From Pandoraea nosoerga (GTDB lineage Bacteria > Pseudomonadota > Gammaproteobacteria > Burkholderiales > Burkholderiaceae), in contig NZ_CABPSC010000010.1 in the NCBI RefSeq assembly GCF_902459585.1, forward strand, positions 62,001 to 126,000: a DNA stretch of 64,000 nucleotides, given 5' to 3'. The translations under genes were made by a program, and so were the position numbers. A model generated the notes under the pieces. It did not search any database and had not been told where the DNA came from. It saw nothing but the letters and a program-made list of their open reading frames with translations. Below are positions 19,477-28,821 of the stretch, piece by piece; within the stretch, counting starts at the first letter, position 1, and each line of letters starts with the position of its first letter.

Positions 19477-20694
19477 TCAGTCGCTGCTGTTCTCGTCGCT
19501 GCCGTCGTCCTCGTCCTGCACCGGCCGCTTGGGCGGTGGCGGGCGCTTGCCGATCGTCACCATCAGGTCGAGCTCCTTCTTCTTGCGCGTGACGTGCAGC
19601 TTGGCTTGCGTGCCCGGCTTGATCTGCGCGATGACGTTGAGCAGTTCGGTGGTGTCGCGGATCGCGTCGCCGTCGACTTTCGTCAGGATGTCGCCCGGCT
19701 GCACGCCAGCCTTGTCGGCCGGCCCGCCCTGGACCACGCCGGCGATGATCACGCCGGAGTCCTGTTGCAGGCCGAACGACTCGGCGATGTCCGAGGTGAT
19801 GTCCTGCGGCTCGACGCCGACCCAGCCGCGCGTGACGGTTCCCGTGGTAATGATGCTCTCGAGCACCGAGCGCGCCGTCGACACCGGAATCGCGAAGCCG
19901 ATACCCATGTTGCCGCCGCTGCGCGAGTAGATCGCCGTGTTGATGCCGAGCAGGTTGCCGTTCACGTCGACCAGCGCGCCGCCCGAGTTGCCGGGATTGA
20001 TGGCCGCATCCGTCTGAATGAAGTTCTCGAACGTGCTGATGTCGAGGTGGTTGCGCCCGAGCGCGCTGATAATGCCCATGGTGACCGTCTGGCCCACGCC
20101 GAACGGGTTGCCGATGGCCAGCACCACGTCGCCCACGCGCACCTGGTCCATGCGGCCGAGCGTGATGGCGGGCAGGTTGTCCAGCGTGATCTTGAGGACG
20201 GCCAGATCCGTTTCGGGGTCGCTGCCGACGAGCTTGGCGCGGGCCTTGCGACCGTCGGCGAGGGCGACTTCGATCTCGTCGGCGCCGTCCACCACGTGAT
20301 GATTCGTGAGAATATAGCCTTCGCTGCTCACGATCACGCCCGAGCCGAGGCTCGACACCGGGTCTTGCCGCACCGTGCCACCGCCGTCGCCGAAGAAGTA
20401 GCGGAACAGCGGATCATCGAGGCGCGGGTCGCGGTTCTGCTTTTGCTCCTTGCTGGAAAAAATGCTGACGACCGCGGGCATGGCTTTTTGCGCGCCATCG
20501 GCGTATGAGCCGGCTGCCGGCTTGTCCGACAGGCTCGGGGCGACTTCCTGCAAGGCGATGATCGGATTGGCGAGTTGCTTGCCGAACGAACCCTGGCGTT
20601 GCAGCCACTGCGGCTTGAGGGTGGCGATGATGAAAAGCAACGCAAGCAGCACGGTGACCGCTTGCGCGAACAGTAGCCAGAAGCGTCTGAGCAT
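19477..20694 (-). CDS. DegS/AlgW-type membrane-anchored serine protease
   Basis: Trypsin-like HtrA-family protease of 405 residues. An N-terminal transmembrane anchor ([18 protein letters not shown], residues 9-26) replaces a cleavable signal, as in DegS. The catalytic triad is His133 (TNHHVV), Asp163 (ETDLAVLKI) and Ser237 (NPGNSGG). One PDZ domain follows (about 300-380), then a charged tail. In DegS and AlgW such enzymes sense misfolded outer-membrane proteins and cleave an anti-sigma factor. It is divergent from the NIF3-family gene, and the start ATG at 20694 is 18 bases from the neighbour's ATG. Confidence 0.92.
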   Translation of the reverse strand: MLRRFWLLFAQAVTVLLALLFIIATLKPQWLQRQGSFGKQLANPIIALQEVAPSLSDKPAAGSYADGAQKAMPAVVSIFSSKEQKQNRDPRLDDPLFRYFFGDGGGTVRQDPVSSLGSGVIVSSEGYILTNHHVVDGADEIEVALADGRKARAKLVGSDPETDLAVLKITLDNLPAITLGRMDQVRVGDVVLAIGNPFGVGQTVTMGIISALGRNHLDISTFENFIQTDAAINPGNSGGALVDVNGNLLGINTAIYSRSGGNMGIGFAIPVSTARSVLESIITTGTVTRGWVGVEPQDITSDIAESFGLQQDSGVIIAGVVQGGPADKAGVQPGDILTKVDGDAIRDTTELLNVIAQIKPGTQAKLHVTRKKKELDLMVTIGKRPPPPKRPVQDEDDGSDENSSD

Positions 20695-20712
20695 GAAAGA
20701 GCGAGGCCTTAT

Positions 20713-21462
20713 ATGAATCGTGTTGAACTGGAATTGTATCTGAACGATACCCTGCAAATCGGGCAATTTCGCGATTACTGCCCGAATGGCCTGCAGGTCG
20801 AAGGCCGCGGCGAGATCAGGAAAATCGCCAGCGGCGTGAGCGCGAGCCTGGCATTTCTCGAAGCCGCCCGGGACTGGGGCGCCGACGCCGTCCTCGTTCA
20901 CCACGGCTATTTCTGGAAGAACGAGGATGCCCGCATTACCGGCATGAAGCGGCGTCGTCTGGGCGTGCTGATCGACAACGACATCAGCCTGTTTGCCTTT
21001 CATCTGCCGCTGGACGCCCATCCCGAGTTCGGCAATAACGCACAACTGGGCAAATCGCTCGGTTTCGCCGACGATGGCGGCCGTTTCGGCCCGGATCAGC
21101 TCGGCTGGCTGGGCGCACCCGAGCAGCCGATGACCTTGGCCGCGCTGGCGTCCCATGTCGAGGCCCGTCTGGGCCGCACGCCGCTGATGCTAGGCGAGCC
21201 CGGGCGCGAAGTGCGACGCGTGGCGTGGTGCACCGGCGGAGCGCAGGGCTTTTTCGAAGCGGCCATCGCGGCCGGGGCCGACGTCTACATCAGCGGCGAA
21301 GTGTCCGAACCGACCACCCATCTGGCGCGCGAGAGCGGCGTGGGGTATCTGGCGGCGGGGCATCACGCGACCGAGCGCGGGGGCGCAAGGGCGCTGGGCG
21401 AACATGTCGCCGCACGCTTCGGGCTCGAGCATCGGTTTTTCGACATCCCGAATCCGGTCTGA
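20713..21462 (+). CDS. NIF3-like dinuclear metal centre protein
   Basis: Nif3/YbgI/DUF34 family protein of 249 residues, in known structures a toroidal hexamer with a dinuclear metal site; its cellular role is unclear (GTP cyclohydrolase I type 2-like). Metal ligands are expected in [12 protein letters not shown] and in GHHATERGG. Its neighbour on the other strand is the DegS-type protease, a pairing common in beta-proteobacteria. Confidence 0.9.
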   Translation: MNRVELELYLNDTLQIGQFRDYCPNGLQVEGRGEIRKIASGVSASLAFLEAARDWGADAVLVHHGYFWKNEDARITGMKRRRLGVLIDNDISLFAFHLPLDAHPEFGNNAQLGKSLGFADDGGRFGPDQLGWLGAPEQPMTLAALASHVEARLGRTPLMLGEPGREVRRVAWCTGGAQGFFEAAIAAGADVYISGEVSEPTTHLARESGVGYLAAGHHATERGGARALGEHVAARFGLEHRFFDIPNPV

Positions 21463-21586
21463 CCGTCCGCGGGTCAGGGCCGGGCGCAGCCGGGGCGCGA
21501 GGCACCCCGGCGGGCGGAGGCAAAGGGGCCGGAAGGGAAGAAAAGGGAATAAAAGGGAATAAAGGAAAAGGGCGGGAACGCCGGGA

Positions 21587-22033
21587 TCAGCCGTTCTGCC
21601 TCTTGAGGCTGTCGCGAATTTCGCGCAGCAAAACGATGTCCTCCGGCGTGGGCGCCGGGGCTTCGGGCGCTGCCGGGGCCGGGCGCTTGAGGCGGTTGAT
21701 CTGCTTGACCATCACGAAAATGATGAAGGCCAGGATCAGGAAGTTCAGCGCGACGGTGATGAAGTTGCCGTAGCCGAAGACTGCCACGCCGGCCTTGGTC
21801 AGGTCGGCATAGGACGCCGGGTTGCCCTTGAAGTCGGGAGGGATCGATCCGAGAAGAATGAATTTGCTGGAGAAGTCGAGCCCGCCGAAGATGGCGCCGA
21901 CGACCGGCATGATGAGGTCTTTGACGACCGAATCGACGATCTTGCCGAAGGCGCCGCCGATAATGACACCGACGGCCAGGTCGATCACATTGCCTTTGAC
22001 GGCAAATTCCTTGAATTCCGACATGAAGCTCAT
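21587..22033 (-). CDS. mscL: Large-conductance mechanosensitive channel MscL
   Basis: Inner-membrane channel that opens on osmotic downshock. The 148-residue protein starts [22 protein letters not shown], contains two transmembrane helices and ends with the cytoplasmic bundle [17 protein letters not shown] 22033 follows CGGAGGAA, a strong ribosome-binding site, which rules out the longer reading frame upstream. It converges with the NIF3-family gene; the gap (21463-21586) has the 7-bp hairpin GCCGGGG/CCCCGGC and an A/G-rich repeat AAAAGGGAAT. Confidence 0.96.
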   Translation of the reverse strand: MSFMSEFKEFAVKGNVIDLAVGVIIGGAFGKIVDSVVKDLIMPVVGAIFGGLDFSSKFILLGSIPPDFKGNPASYADLTKAGVAVFGYGNFITVALNFLILAFIIFVMVKQINRLKRPAPAAPEAPAPTPEDIVLLREIRDSLKRQNG

Positions 22034-22451
22034 GCCATTCCTCCGCTGTTTTGATGAGTCGCCGGGGACAGCACTGCTGCGCCAGCCCTCATGAATTGGC
22101 ATTGATTGTTACCGGCAGTGGCCGGGGGGCTGAAAGGCAACGGCATCGGCGGCATCGGTCGATGTCACGCGTTTGCCATAGGTCTGGCCCGATGTCGCCG
22201 GGGCGAGACAGGGAAAATGATGACTAAATGTCGTGCACGCGTCAACGAAAGCGGCGATCATAGCGGTTCTCGTGCAGCATCCCAGAAGCGAAACCCCGGG
22301 TGGCCGCCGGCCACCCGCAGGGTGCGTCAATCCTTTGAAAATACGCGAAAACCACTAGGAGGCTGGGGCGTTTTGCCGTTGTTTCAGGCATTTGCGCTCG
22401 CGTATGATTTAAGGTTGACGGAAATACAAATTCAACCGTGTGGGGCTTGTG
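22034..22451. other. mscL-petA divergent intergenic region
   Basis: 418 bases without a gene that I can support. The right end carries the petA promoter described separately. The left end carries the mscL leader. The middle shows no clear repeat or terminator. Confidence 0.5.
22379..22408 (+). promoter_or_regulatory. Candidate sigma-70 promoter of petABC
   Basis: TTGTTT (22379-22384) and TATGAT (22403-22408) are separated by 18 bases and lie 44 bases before the petA ATG in a locally AT-rich stretch. Confidence 0.5.
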
Positions 22452-23066
22452 ATGAGTGACAATCAAGAAAAGGCCGTCGACAGTAGCCGCCGGAATCTGC
22501 TGATTGCAACGTCCGTAGCTGGAGGCGTGGGCGGCGTTGCAACTCTGGTTCCTTTCGTCAGTTCCCTCGAACCCTCGGAGCGCGCCAAGGCAGGCGGGGC
22601 GCCAGTCGAGGCCGACATCAGCAACCTCAAGCCCGGTGAGAAGATGACCGTGGCGTGGCGCGGCCTGCCCGTGTGGATCGTGCGCCGCACCCCCGAGGAG
22701 ATGGCTTCGCTGTCCAAAGTGACGTCCGAGCTGGCCGATCCGGACTCCAAGGGAACGTTTTCCTACCCGATGCCCGAGTATTGCAAGAACGCGTATCGTG
22801 CGCGTGCCGAGCACAAGGACGTGCTCGTGGTGGTCGGCATCTGCACCCACCTCGGCTGCATTCCTTCCGGCCCTTACCAGGCGAATGCCATTCCGGCGCT
22901 GGGCAAGGACCCGGGCTTCCTGTGCCCGTGCCACGGTTCCACCTACGATATGTCGGGCCGCGTGTTCAAGAACAAGCCGGCGCCCCTGAATCTCGACGTT
23001 CCCCGTTTCATGTTCGTGAACGACACCAAGATCGTGATCGGTAAAGACGAAAAAGGAGAAGCGTAA
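22452..23066 (+). CDS. petA: Ubiquinol-cytochrome c reductase Rieske iron-sulfur subunit
   Basis: 2Fe-2S subunit of the cytochrome bc1 complex (204 residues). The N-terminus carries a twin-arginine-type anchor (SSRRNLLIATS), so membrane insertion should use the Tat system encoded upstream. The cluster ligands are in CTHLGCIPSGP and CPCHGSTYD. ATG 22452 is preferred over an in-frame start four codons upstream because it places the RR motif at the usual distance. Confidence 0.96.
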   Translation: MSDNQEKAVDSSRRNLLIATSVAGGVGGVATLVPFVSSLEPSERAKAGGAPVEADISNLKPGEKMTVAWRGLPVWIVRRTPEEMASLSKVTSELADPDSKGTFSYPMPEYCKNAYRARAEHKDVLVVVGICTHLGCIPSGPYQANAIPALGKDPGFLCPCHGSTYDMSGRVFKNKPAPLNLDVPRFMFVNDTKIVIGKDEKGEA

Positions 23067-23068
23067 TC

Positions 23069-24454
23069 ATGGCCGCCGACAAACAGGTCGACACGACGGG
23101 CTTGCTGGGCTGGATCGATCGTCGGTTTCCGCTGACGCAGCTTTGGAAGGATCACGCCGCCGAGTATTACGCGCCCAAGAACTTCAACTTCTGGTATTTC
23201 TTCGGATCGCTGGCCATGCTGGTGCTGGTGATCCAGATTCTCACCGGCATTTTCCTGGTGATGAACTACAAGCCCGACGCCAACCTCGCGTTCGCCTCGG
23301 TCGAGTACATCATGCGCGAAGTGCCGTGGGGCTGGCTCATTCGCTACATGCACTCGACGGGCGCCTCGATGTTCTTCGTCGTGGTGTATCTGCACATGTT
23401 CCGCGGGCTGCTCTACGGTTCGTACCGCAAGCCGCGCGAGCTGGTCTGGGTGTTCGGCTGCCTGATCTTCCTGTGCCTGATGGCCGAAGCTTTCATGGGC
23501 TATCTGCTGCCCTGGGGGCAAATGTCGTACTGGGGCGCGCAGGTGATCGTGAACCTGTTCTCCGCGATTCCGTTCATCGGCCCCGACCTGTCGCTGTGGA
23601 TTCGCGGCGACTACGTGGTGTCCGACGCCACGCTCAACCGCTTCTTCGCGTTCCATGTGATCGCCATCCCGCTGGTGCTGATCGGGCTGATCGTCGCGCA
23701 CATCATTGCATTGCACGAAGTCGGCTCCAACAACCCCGACGGCGTGGAGATCAAGGACAAGAAGGACGCCAACGGCCGGCCGCTCGACGGAATTCCGTTC
23801 CATCCGTACTACACCGTGCACGACATCATGGGCGTGGGCGTATTCCTGATGGTGTTCTCGGCGATCGTCTTCTTCGCGCCGACGATGGGCGGCTACTTCC
23901 TCGAGGCGAACAACTTCGTGCCGTCCGATCCCCTGAAGACGCCGCCGCACATCGCGCCGGTCTGGTATTTCACGCCGTTCTACTCGATGCTGCGCGCGAC
24001 GACCGACGACTTCAAGCATGTGCTGATGGCGCTGGCGGTGATCGTCACGGCGGTGTGGTGGATCAAGGGCAAGGCGGCCGCGACCACCAAGGTGGCGGCC
24101 TCCGGCGGCGTGGTGCTGCTGTTGCTCGCGATGTATCTGACCGAAGCCAAGTTCTGGGGCGTGGTCGTGATGGGCGGCGCGGTAGTGACGCTCTTCTTCC
24201 TGCCGTGGCTCGACAAGAGCCCGGTGAAGTCCATTCGTTACCGTCCGGGCTTCCACAAGGTGCTGTTGGGTATTCTCGTCGTCGTTTTCGCGGTGCTGGG
24301 CTATCTGGGGATTCAGGAACCGACCCCGGTGAAGACCGCGATCTCGCAGGTCGGCGCGCTGTATTACTTCGGGTTCTTCTGGCTGATGCCGCTCTGGAGC
24401 AAGCGGGGCGCGTTCAAGCCGGTGCCGGATCGCGTGACGTTTGCGGCGCATTGA
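23069..24454 (+). CDS. petB: Cytochrome b subunit of the bc1 complex
   Basis: Eight-span haem-b subunit that oxidises ubiquinol, 461 residues, i.e. full-length cytochrome b rather than split b6/subunit IV. Conserved features are RYMHSTGASMFFVVVYLHMF (haem ligands), GYLLPWGQMSYWGA and the PDPLKTPPH-like PSDPLKTPPHIAPVWYF of the Qo region. It starts two bases after petA. Confidence 0.97.
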   Translation: MAADKQVDTTGLLGWIDRRFPLTQLWKDHAAEYYAPKNFNFWYFFGSLAMLVLVIQILTGIFLVMNYKPDANLAFASVEYIMREVPWGWLIRYMHSTGASMFFVVVYLHMFRGLLYGSYRKPRELVWVFGCLIFLCLMAEAFMGYLLPWGQMSYWGAQVIVNLFSAIPFIGPDLSLWIRGDYVVSDATLNRFFAFHVIAIPLVLIGLIVAHIIALHEVGSNNPDGVEIKDKKDANGRPLDGIPFHPYYTVHDIMGVGVFLMVFSAIVFFAPTMGGYFLEANNFVPSDPLKTPPHIAPVWYFTPFYSMLRATTDDFKHVLMALAVIVTAVWWIKGKAAATTKVAASGGVVLLLLAMYLTEAKFWGVVVMGGAVVTLFFLPWLDKSPVKSIRYRPGFHKVLLGILVVVFAVLGYLGIQEPTPVKTAISQVGALYYFGFFWLMPLWSKRGAFKPVPDRVTFAAH

Positions 24455-24485
24455 GCGCACTGAATCGACGACTAGGGATATCAAG

Positions 24486-25205
24486 ATGAAAAAACTGTTG
24501 CTCATCCTGGCGCTCCTCAGTGGTTTCGCGGCGCCGGCCATGGCTGAAGAGGGGGCGGCGCTGGACACGGCGCCGAACCGGATCGACGATCTGGCATCGC
24601 TGCAGCGGGGCGCGAAACTGTTCGTGAACTACTGCCTGAACTGCCATTCGGCGGCCTCGATGCGGTATTCGCGGCTCAAGGACCTGGGATTGTCGGAAGC
24701 CGACATCAAGAACAATCTGCTTTTCACGACCGACAAGGTGGGCGAGACGATGACCGTGGCCATGCGCGCGGCGGACGCCAAGGCGTGGTTCGGCTCGGCC
24801 CCGCCGGACTTGTCGGTGGAGGCGCGGGCGCGCGGCACGGACTGGCTTTATACGTACCTGCGGACCTTCTATCGGGACGATACACGCCCGACCGGCTGGA
24901 ACAACCTGGCGTTTCCGAATGTGGGCATGCCGAACCCGTTCTGGCAGTTGCAGGGGCAGCGTGGATTGAAGCATGCGGAGGGCGCGCAGCATGGCCCGGT
25001 CCAATTCGTGCAGATTACGCAGGGGACGATGAAACCGGTGGAATTCGATTCTGCCGTGGCCGATCTGGTATCTTATCTGGATTGGATGTCGGAACCGGCG
25101 CAGCGCACGCGCCGGCAGTTGGGCGTCTGGGTTTTGTTGTTCTTGGGACTCTTTACGGTACTTGCCTGGCGCCTGAATGCGGCCTATTGGAAGGACGTGA
25201 AGTAA
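24486..25205 (+). CDS. petC: Cytochrome c1 of the bc1 complex
   Basis: Periplasmic haem c subunit, 239 residues, with an N-terminal Sec signal (MKKLLLILALLSGFAAPAMA), the haem site CLNCH near residue 51, the axial Met region near TMKPVEFD, and a C-terminal anchor LGVWVLLFLGLFTVLAW. Third gene of petABC. Confidence 0.96.
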   Translation: MKKLLLILALLSGFAAPAMAEEGAALDTAPNRIDDLASLQRGAKLFVNYCLNCHSAASMRYSRLKDLGLSEADIKNNLLFTTDKVGETMTVAMRAADAKAWFGSAPPDLSVEARARGTDWLYTYLRTFYRDDTRPTGWNNLAFPNVGMPNPFWQLQGQRGLKHAEGAQHGPVQFVQITQGTMKPVEFDSAVADLVSYLDWMSEPAQRTRRQLGVWVLLFLGLFTVLAWRLNAAYWKDVK

Positions 25206-25220
25206 AATAACGTCTGTACG

Positions 25221-25274
25221 ACGGGGCCAGGGTATGGGAAGCGTCGATTTCCCGCCCCGGCCCCGTTGGTTTTT
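25221..25274 (+). terminator. Terminator after petABC
   Basis: Outer stem ACGGGGCC (25221-25228) pairs with GGCCCCGT (25259-25266), with a nested GGGAA...TTCCC hairpin between them, followed by TGGTTTTT. Transcription probably still reads into sspA in part, since only 14 bases separate it from the sspA ATG. Confidence 0.65.
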
Positions 25275-25288
25275 AAGGAAGACGCGCT

Positions 25289-25900
25289 ATGATGGTTTTG
25301 TACTCGGGCACGACGTGCCCCTTCTCCCAGCGTTGCCGGCTGGTTTTGTTCGAAAAAGGCATGGATTTCGAAATCCGTGACGTCGACCTGTTCAACAAGC
25401 CGGAAGACATTGCGGTGATGAACCCGTACGGTCAGGTGCCGATCCTCGTCGAGCGCGATCTGATTCTGTACGAATCGAACATCATCAACGAGTACATTGA
25501 CGAGCGATTCCCGCATCCGCAACTGATGCCGGCCGATCCGGTGCAACGTGCTCGTGCGCGCCTGTTCCTGTTCAACTTCGAAAAAGAGTTGTTCGTGCAT
25601 GTAAGCACGCTGGAGAACGACAAGGGCAAGGCGGCCGAGAAACTGCACGAGAAGGCACGTTTGTCGATTCGTGATCGCCTGACGCAGCTCGCGCCGATTT
25701 TCATGAAGAACAAATACATGTTGGGCGAGGAGTTCTCGATGCTCGACGTGGCGATCGCGCCGTTGCTGTGGCGTCTGGATCACTATGGCATCGAGTTGTC
25801 GAAGAATGCCGCGCCGTTGATGAAGTATGCCGAGCGGATTTTCAGCCGTCCGGCGTACATTGAAGCGCTGACGCCGTCCGAGAAGGTCATGCGTCGCTAA
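25289..25900 (+). CDS. sspA: Stringent starvation protein A
   Basis: Glutathione-S-transferase-fold RNA-polymerase-associated protein of 203 residues that acts in stress and stationary phase. It shows MVLYSGTTCPFSQRCRLVLFE, PYGQVPILVERDLILYESN and INEYIDERFPHPQL, all diagnostic for SspA. It forms the usual sspA-sspB pair downstream of petABC. Confidence 0.96.
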   Translation: MMVLYSGTTCPFSQRCRLVLFEKGMDFEIRDVDLFNKPEDIAVMNPYGQVPILVERDLILYESNIINEYIDERFPHPQLMPADPVQRARARLFLFNFEKELFVHVSTLENDKGKAAEKLHEKARLSIRDRLTQLAPIFMKNKYMLGEEFSMLDVAIAPLLWRLDHYGIELSKNAAPLMKYAERIFSRPAYIEALTPSEKVMRR

Positions 25901-25975
25901 TGCGTTGATTGCCCGCTGGCGGGGCCGGTCCGTCGATGGTGATGGACGGGGCTCGCGGCGGGGCGAGTTGGTCAT

Positions 25976-26431
25976 ATGCCTGAAACGTCTACCAAGCCTT
26001 ACCTTTTGCGCGCGCTGTACGAGTGGTGTACCGACAACGGATACACGCCGTATCTGGCCGTGCATGTCGATGCCAAGACGCGTGTGCCGCGCGAGTTTGT
26101 GAAAGATGGCGAGATCGTGCTGAACATCAGCTTCGATGCCACGAGCGGGCTGCAGATGGGCAACGACTGGATTGAGTTCAGCGCTCGTTTCGGCGGCATT
26201 TCACAGAAGGTGGAAGTGCAGGTGTCGAACGTGCTGGCGATTTACGCCCGCGAGAATGGCCAGGGCATGGCGTTCCCGGTCGACAAGCAGGCGTCTGCGG
26301 ACGACGGTGCCGTGCTGGAAGCGGCACCGCCGGTGCAGACGTCCGACGATGACGATTCGGATCCTACGCGCCCAGGTGGCGGTGCGGCTGGCGGCAATGC
26401 CGGACGTGCTCGTCTGAAGGTGGTGAAGTAA
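25976..26431 (+). CDS. sspB: ClpXP protease specificity-enhancing factor SspB
   Basis: Adaptor that tethers ssrA-tagged proteins to ClpXP. The 151-residue protein has the substrate-binding fold (KPYLLRALYEWCTDNGYTPY, FSARFGGISQKVEVQVSNVLAIYARENGQGM) followed by an acidic linker DDDDSDP and a short basic tail (ARLKVVK) corresponding to the ClpX-binding peptide. Confidence 0.96.
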   Translation: MPETSTKPYLLRALYEWCTDNGYTPYLAVHVDAKTRVPREFVKDGEIVLNISFDATSGLQMGNDWIEFSARFGGISQKVEVQVSNVLAIYARENGQGMAFPVDKQASADDGAVLEAAPPVQTSDDDDSDPTRPGGGAAGGNAGRARLKVVK

Positions 26432-26551
26432 TCCGCGACGGGGGCCAGTGGAAGGGCGAGCGATCGCGATTTCGACGGCCTGCCGGGATGGACGATTTTG
26501 CACTCCCGGATCGCCGCAGTGACCGACGAATCGGTTACAATGTGCGACTTC

Positions 26552-26627
<76 letters not shown>

Positions 26628-26632
26628 TATAC

Positions 26633-26676
26633 AACAAGGGGTTACGAGATTTTTCTTGTAACCCCTTGTTCATTTT
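26633..26676 (+). terminator. Long-stem terminator after tRNA-Thr
   Basis: Perfect 13-bp inverted repeat AACAAGGGGTTAC / GTAACCCCTTGTT with a 12-base AT-rich loop, followed by CATTTTTG. It starts six bases after the tRNA. Confidence 0.85.
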
Positions 26677-27061
26677 TGCTGCTCATGTAACCGGTGTGTA
26701 ACCCGATTTCCTCAATCCCGGTCAACGTCGTTTCGGTTACATGACATCCCCAAAGGGAGCTGACCAGGGTTGGCGCGAGTCGAGCTGCGTGCCGTATGGG
26801 TTGCCGCCGACATCGACGCCAGAGTAATCCTCGCTGGTCATCGGCAACCGACGCTGGCACGACGCCAGCGTCGGGGTGGGGGCCCGCCTTTTTTGCACTA
26901 ATGTCAACGACAAAGACCCGTTGCCGACCTTGGGCACGTTGTGCCCGCCGGCCGCTCTGCAGTGCGGATTCAAAGATCGGATTTTCGCACCTTTTGACTT
27001 CGGGTCATGGTCCAACGACATTTGGGAGGGAAGTTCCGGGACCGGAGGCCACGCAAGTTAA
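26677..27061. other. Non-coding remainder between tRNA terminator and helicase remnant
   Basis: No convincing gene. It holds a strong 11-bp hairpin (26848-26874) and a T6 run at 26889-26894. Short open frames on both strands have no recognisable product and overlap one another. This may be the eroded end of an integrated element. Confidence 0.5.
26848..26874. repeat. Perfect 11-bp inverted repeat
   Basis: CCGACGCTGGC, five-base loop ACGAC, GCCAGCGTCGG. It is followed 15 bases later by TTTTTT on the plus strand. It could be a terminator of the lost element or a protein-binding or processing site; unassigned. Confidence 0.75.
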
Positions 27062-28807
27062 TCAGTCTCGCCCGAGTATGACTTTGACGTTGGCGAGAAT
27101 CGTGTTCAGGTCAAGTCCTATACCTTCGTGTTCCTCGGTTACTAACAGAGTCCCCGCCCTTCCATCATCCGTTTCAGGTATCGGCAAACGAAGAATCCCG
27201 GCTTTACGGTAGGCAGCCTCTTTGCGTTCCCAACGTTTCCTGTACTCGTCGTCGGAGAGCATGCCGTTGTGCTCCCAGTACCAGACCGTGCCGGCATCCT
27301 CGTCACGAATTGTGAAATCAGGCAAACGCTCAATGCCGTCCAAAACGAGTGGCTGCTCGTACTGGTACTTGATGCCGGCGGCCTTCAGCTTGTCGGCGAT
27401 GATCCATTCGGATTTTGATCTGACCAAATCGCCGTTTTCCGTCAAGTAGATCAGCTTCTCATCCAGGAATACCGACTTGTTCCGGACCTTGATTTCTACC
27501 GGCGCCGACGGTACGAAGAGATTTGTCATCCGTCGGTTGATCTCCGATGCTGCTTCTTGGCTGAAGTGCTGCAGATCCCGGAAGTCCCCTTGGTGAAGAA
27601 TGATGATCTTGTCCCTCTGGCGTGTCAGGGCGGTGTACAGCATTTCACGTGTCAAGTTGCGGCAGGGGTTAGGGACCACAACAAAGGTTTTGCCGAACTC
27701 ACTTCCCTGCGTCTTATGCACGGTCAGCGCATAGGCCAGTTCAAGCGGTGGCGTACTCTCCTGCGAATCGAATTCCCACGGCTTGTACTTGTAGGAAATC
27801 CCGGGCTGCGAGGCCAACTCAACTTCGACTTCGTAAGGCGCCCAATTTCTCGCCTTGGTCTTGCGGTGCCCGGTGACAATGCCGATGTCGCCGTTGGCAA
27901 CGTAGGCATCATCCGTTTCCGGGTAGGTGTCGCGCCCGCTCTTGTTGATGACGTTGATAACTTTGTCGCCGTAGATAATTCCCTCTGGGCCCGCGGGGCT
28001 TGGGATCTTCTTGTTCCACCCCGTTTGAGCAGCCATCTTGAGGAAGGACTTTCTAAACTGCTGCTGCAGCGCCCGGTTGATAGCCGTGACACCCGCTTGA
28101 TACTGCTTGACGGGTGAGAGGATTTGCCAAGCTTCGGCCTTCTTCGATGCTCCGGCCCGATCGTTGTACTGGGTATTGAAGAACACGGTTGAGCCGCCGT
28201 CGAACTCCGAATAGACGCCCCCCAGAGACTCTTCGAAAGTTACTTCATCCGTGATCGACTTGAGATTCAACTCAGTCTTCAGTTCGTCGAGCAGCAGCTG
28301 TTGAAGCTGATCTGGCTTATTCCAACGAACCAGTTTCACGAAGTTGGACTTCCCGGACGCCACCGTCTGCCAGATCTCATCGGCACCAGCATCTAGTGGT
28401 CGGCCGCTAAAAGACTGAGCAAGCAGCACGTCGTCGCGAACATCCCCCTCCCCAGCGCTTTGGCGCATGGTAACGGTCAGTTCCGCGAAGCACCCGGCAA
28501 CGCGAGTTCGCAGGCTCTCGATATTGGCGGGCTTCAAGAAATTGACGATGTCCACGTAGGGCCGGCCTGCACCGATCGGCGGTAGCTGCTTTGGGTCGCC
28601 CACCAGAACCAGCCTGTCTACGCTTTCGACCGCGTCCAAAAGTGCCGCGAGTTGCTCCTCAGTCAGCATGGAGCATTCATCAATGATGACTGTGGCATGC
28701 ACGGCCGAGCGGTCGGCATGCTCATTTACGAAGTACCGCCCGGTCTTACCGTCATACCGGTCCAGTCCATTCAAGAACTGGGCGACTGTCTTTCCTTGGC
28801 CAGCCAT
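27062..28807 (-). pseudogene. 5'-truncated superfamily 1 helicase with C-terminal nuclease-like domain
   Basis: The surviving 581 residues start inside the Walker A motif (GMAGQGKT) and continue through DECSM at 43-47 (motif II), LVLVGDPKQLPP at 67-78, YALTVHKTQGSEFGKT and LYTALTRQRDKI (UvrD/RecD-type C-terminal motifs). The last 130 residues resemble a PD-(D/E)XK nuclease: SKSEWIIADKL, a core LPDFTI, then WYWEHNGM. Helicase-nuclease fusions of this type are often island- or defence-encoded. Everything upstream of Walker A is missing; at about 28822 the sequence switches to acnB. An ATG at 28807 could start translation but would lack the N-terminal part of the fold, so I regard it as a remnant. 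Confidence 0.8.
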
Positions 28808-28821
28808 GCCGCTTGCCTGCT

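Noticed and set aside
22943-24568. Minus-strand open frame opposite petB
   Set aside because: Low-complexity His/Arg/Glu composition and complete overlap with cytochrome b.
26737-27021. Minus-strand 94-codon open frame next to tRNA-Thr as a possible integrase remnant
   Set aside because: No tyrosine-recombinase motif (R-H-R-Y) could be found, so I cannot support it as a gene or a named remnant.
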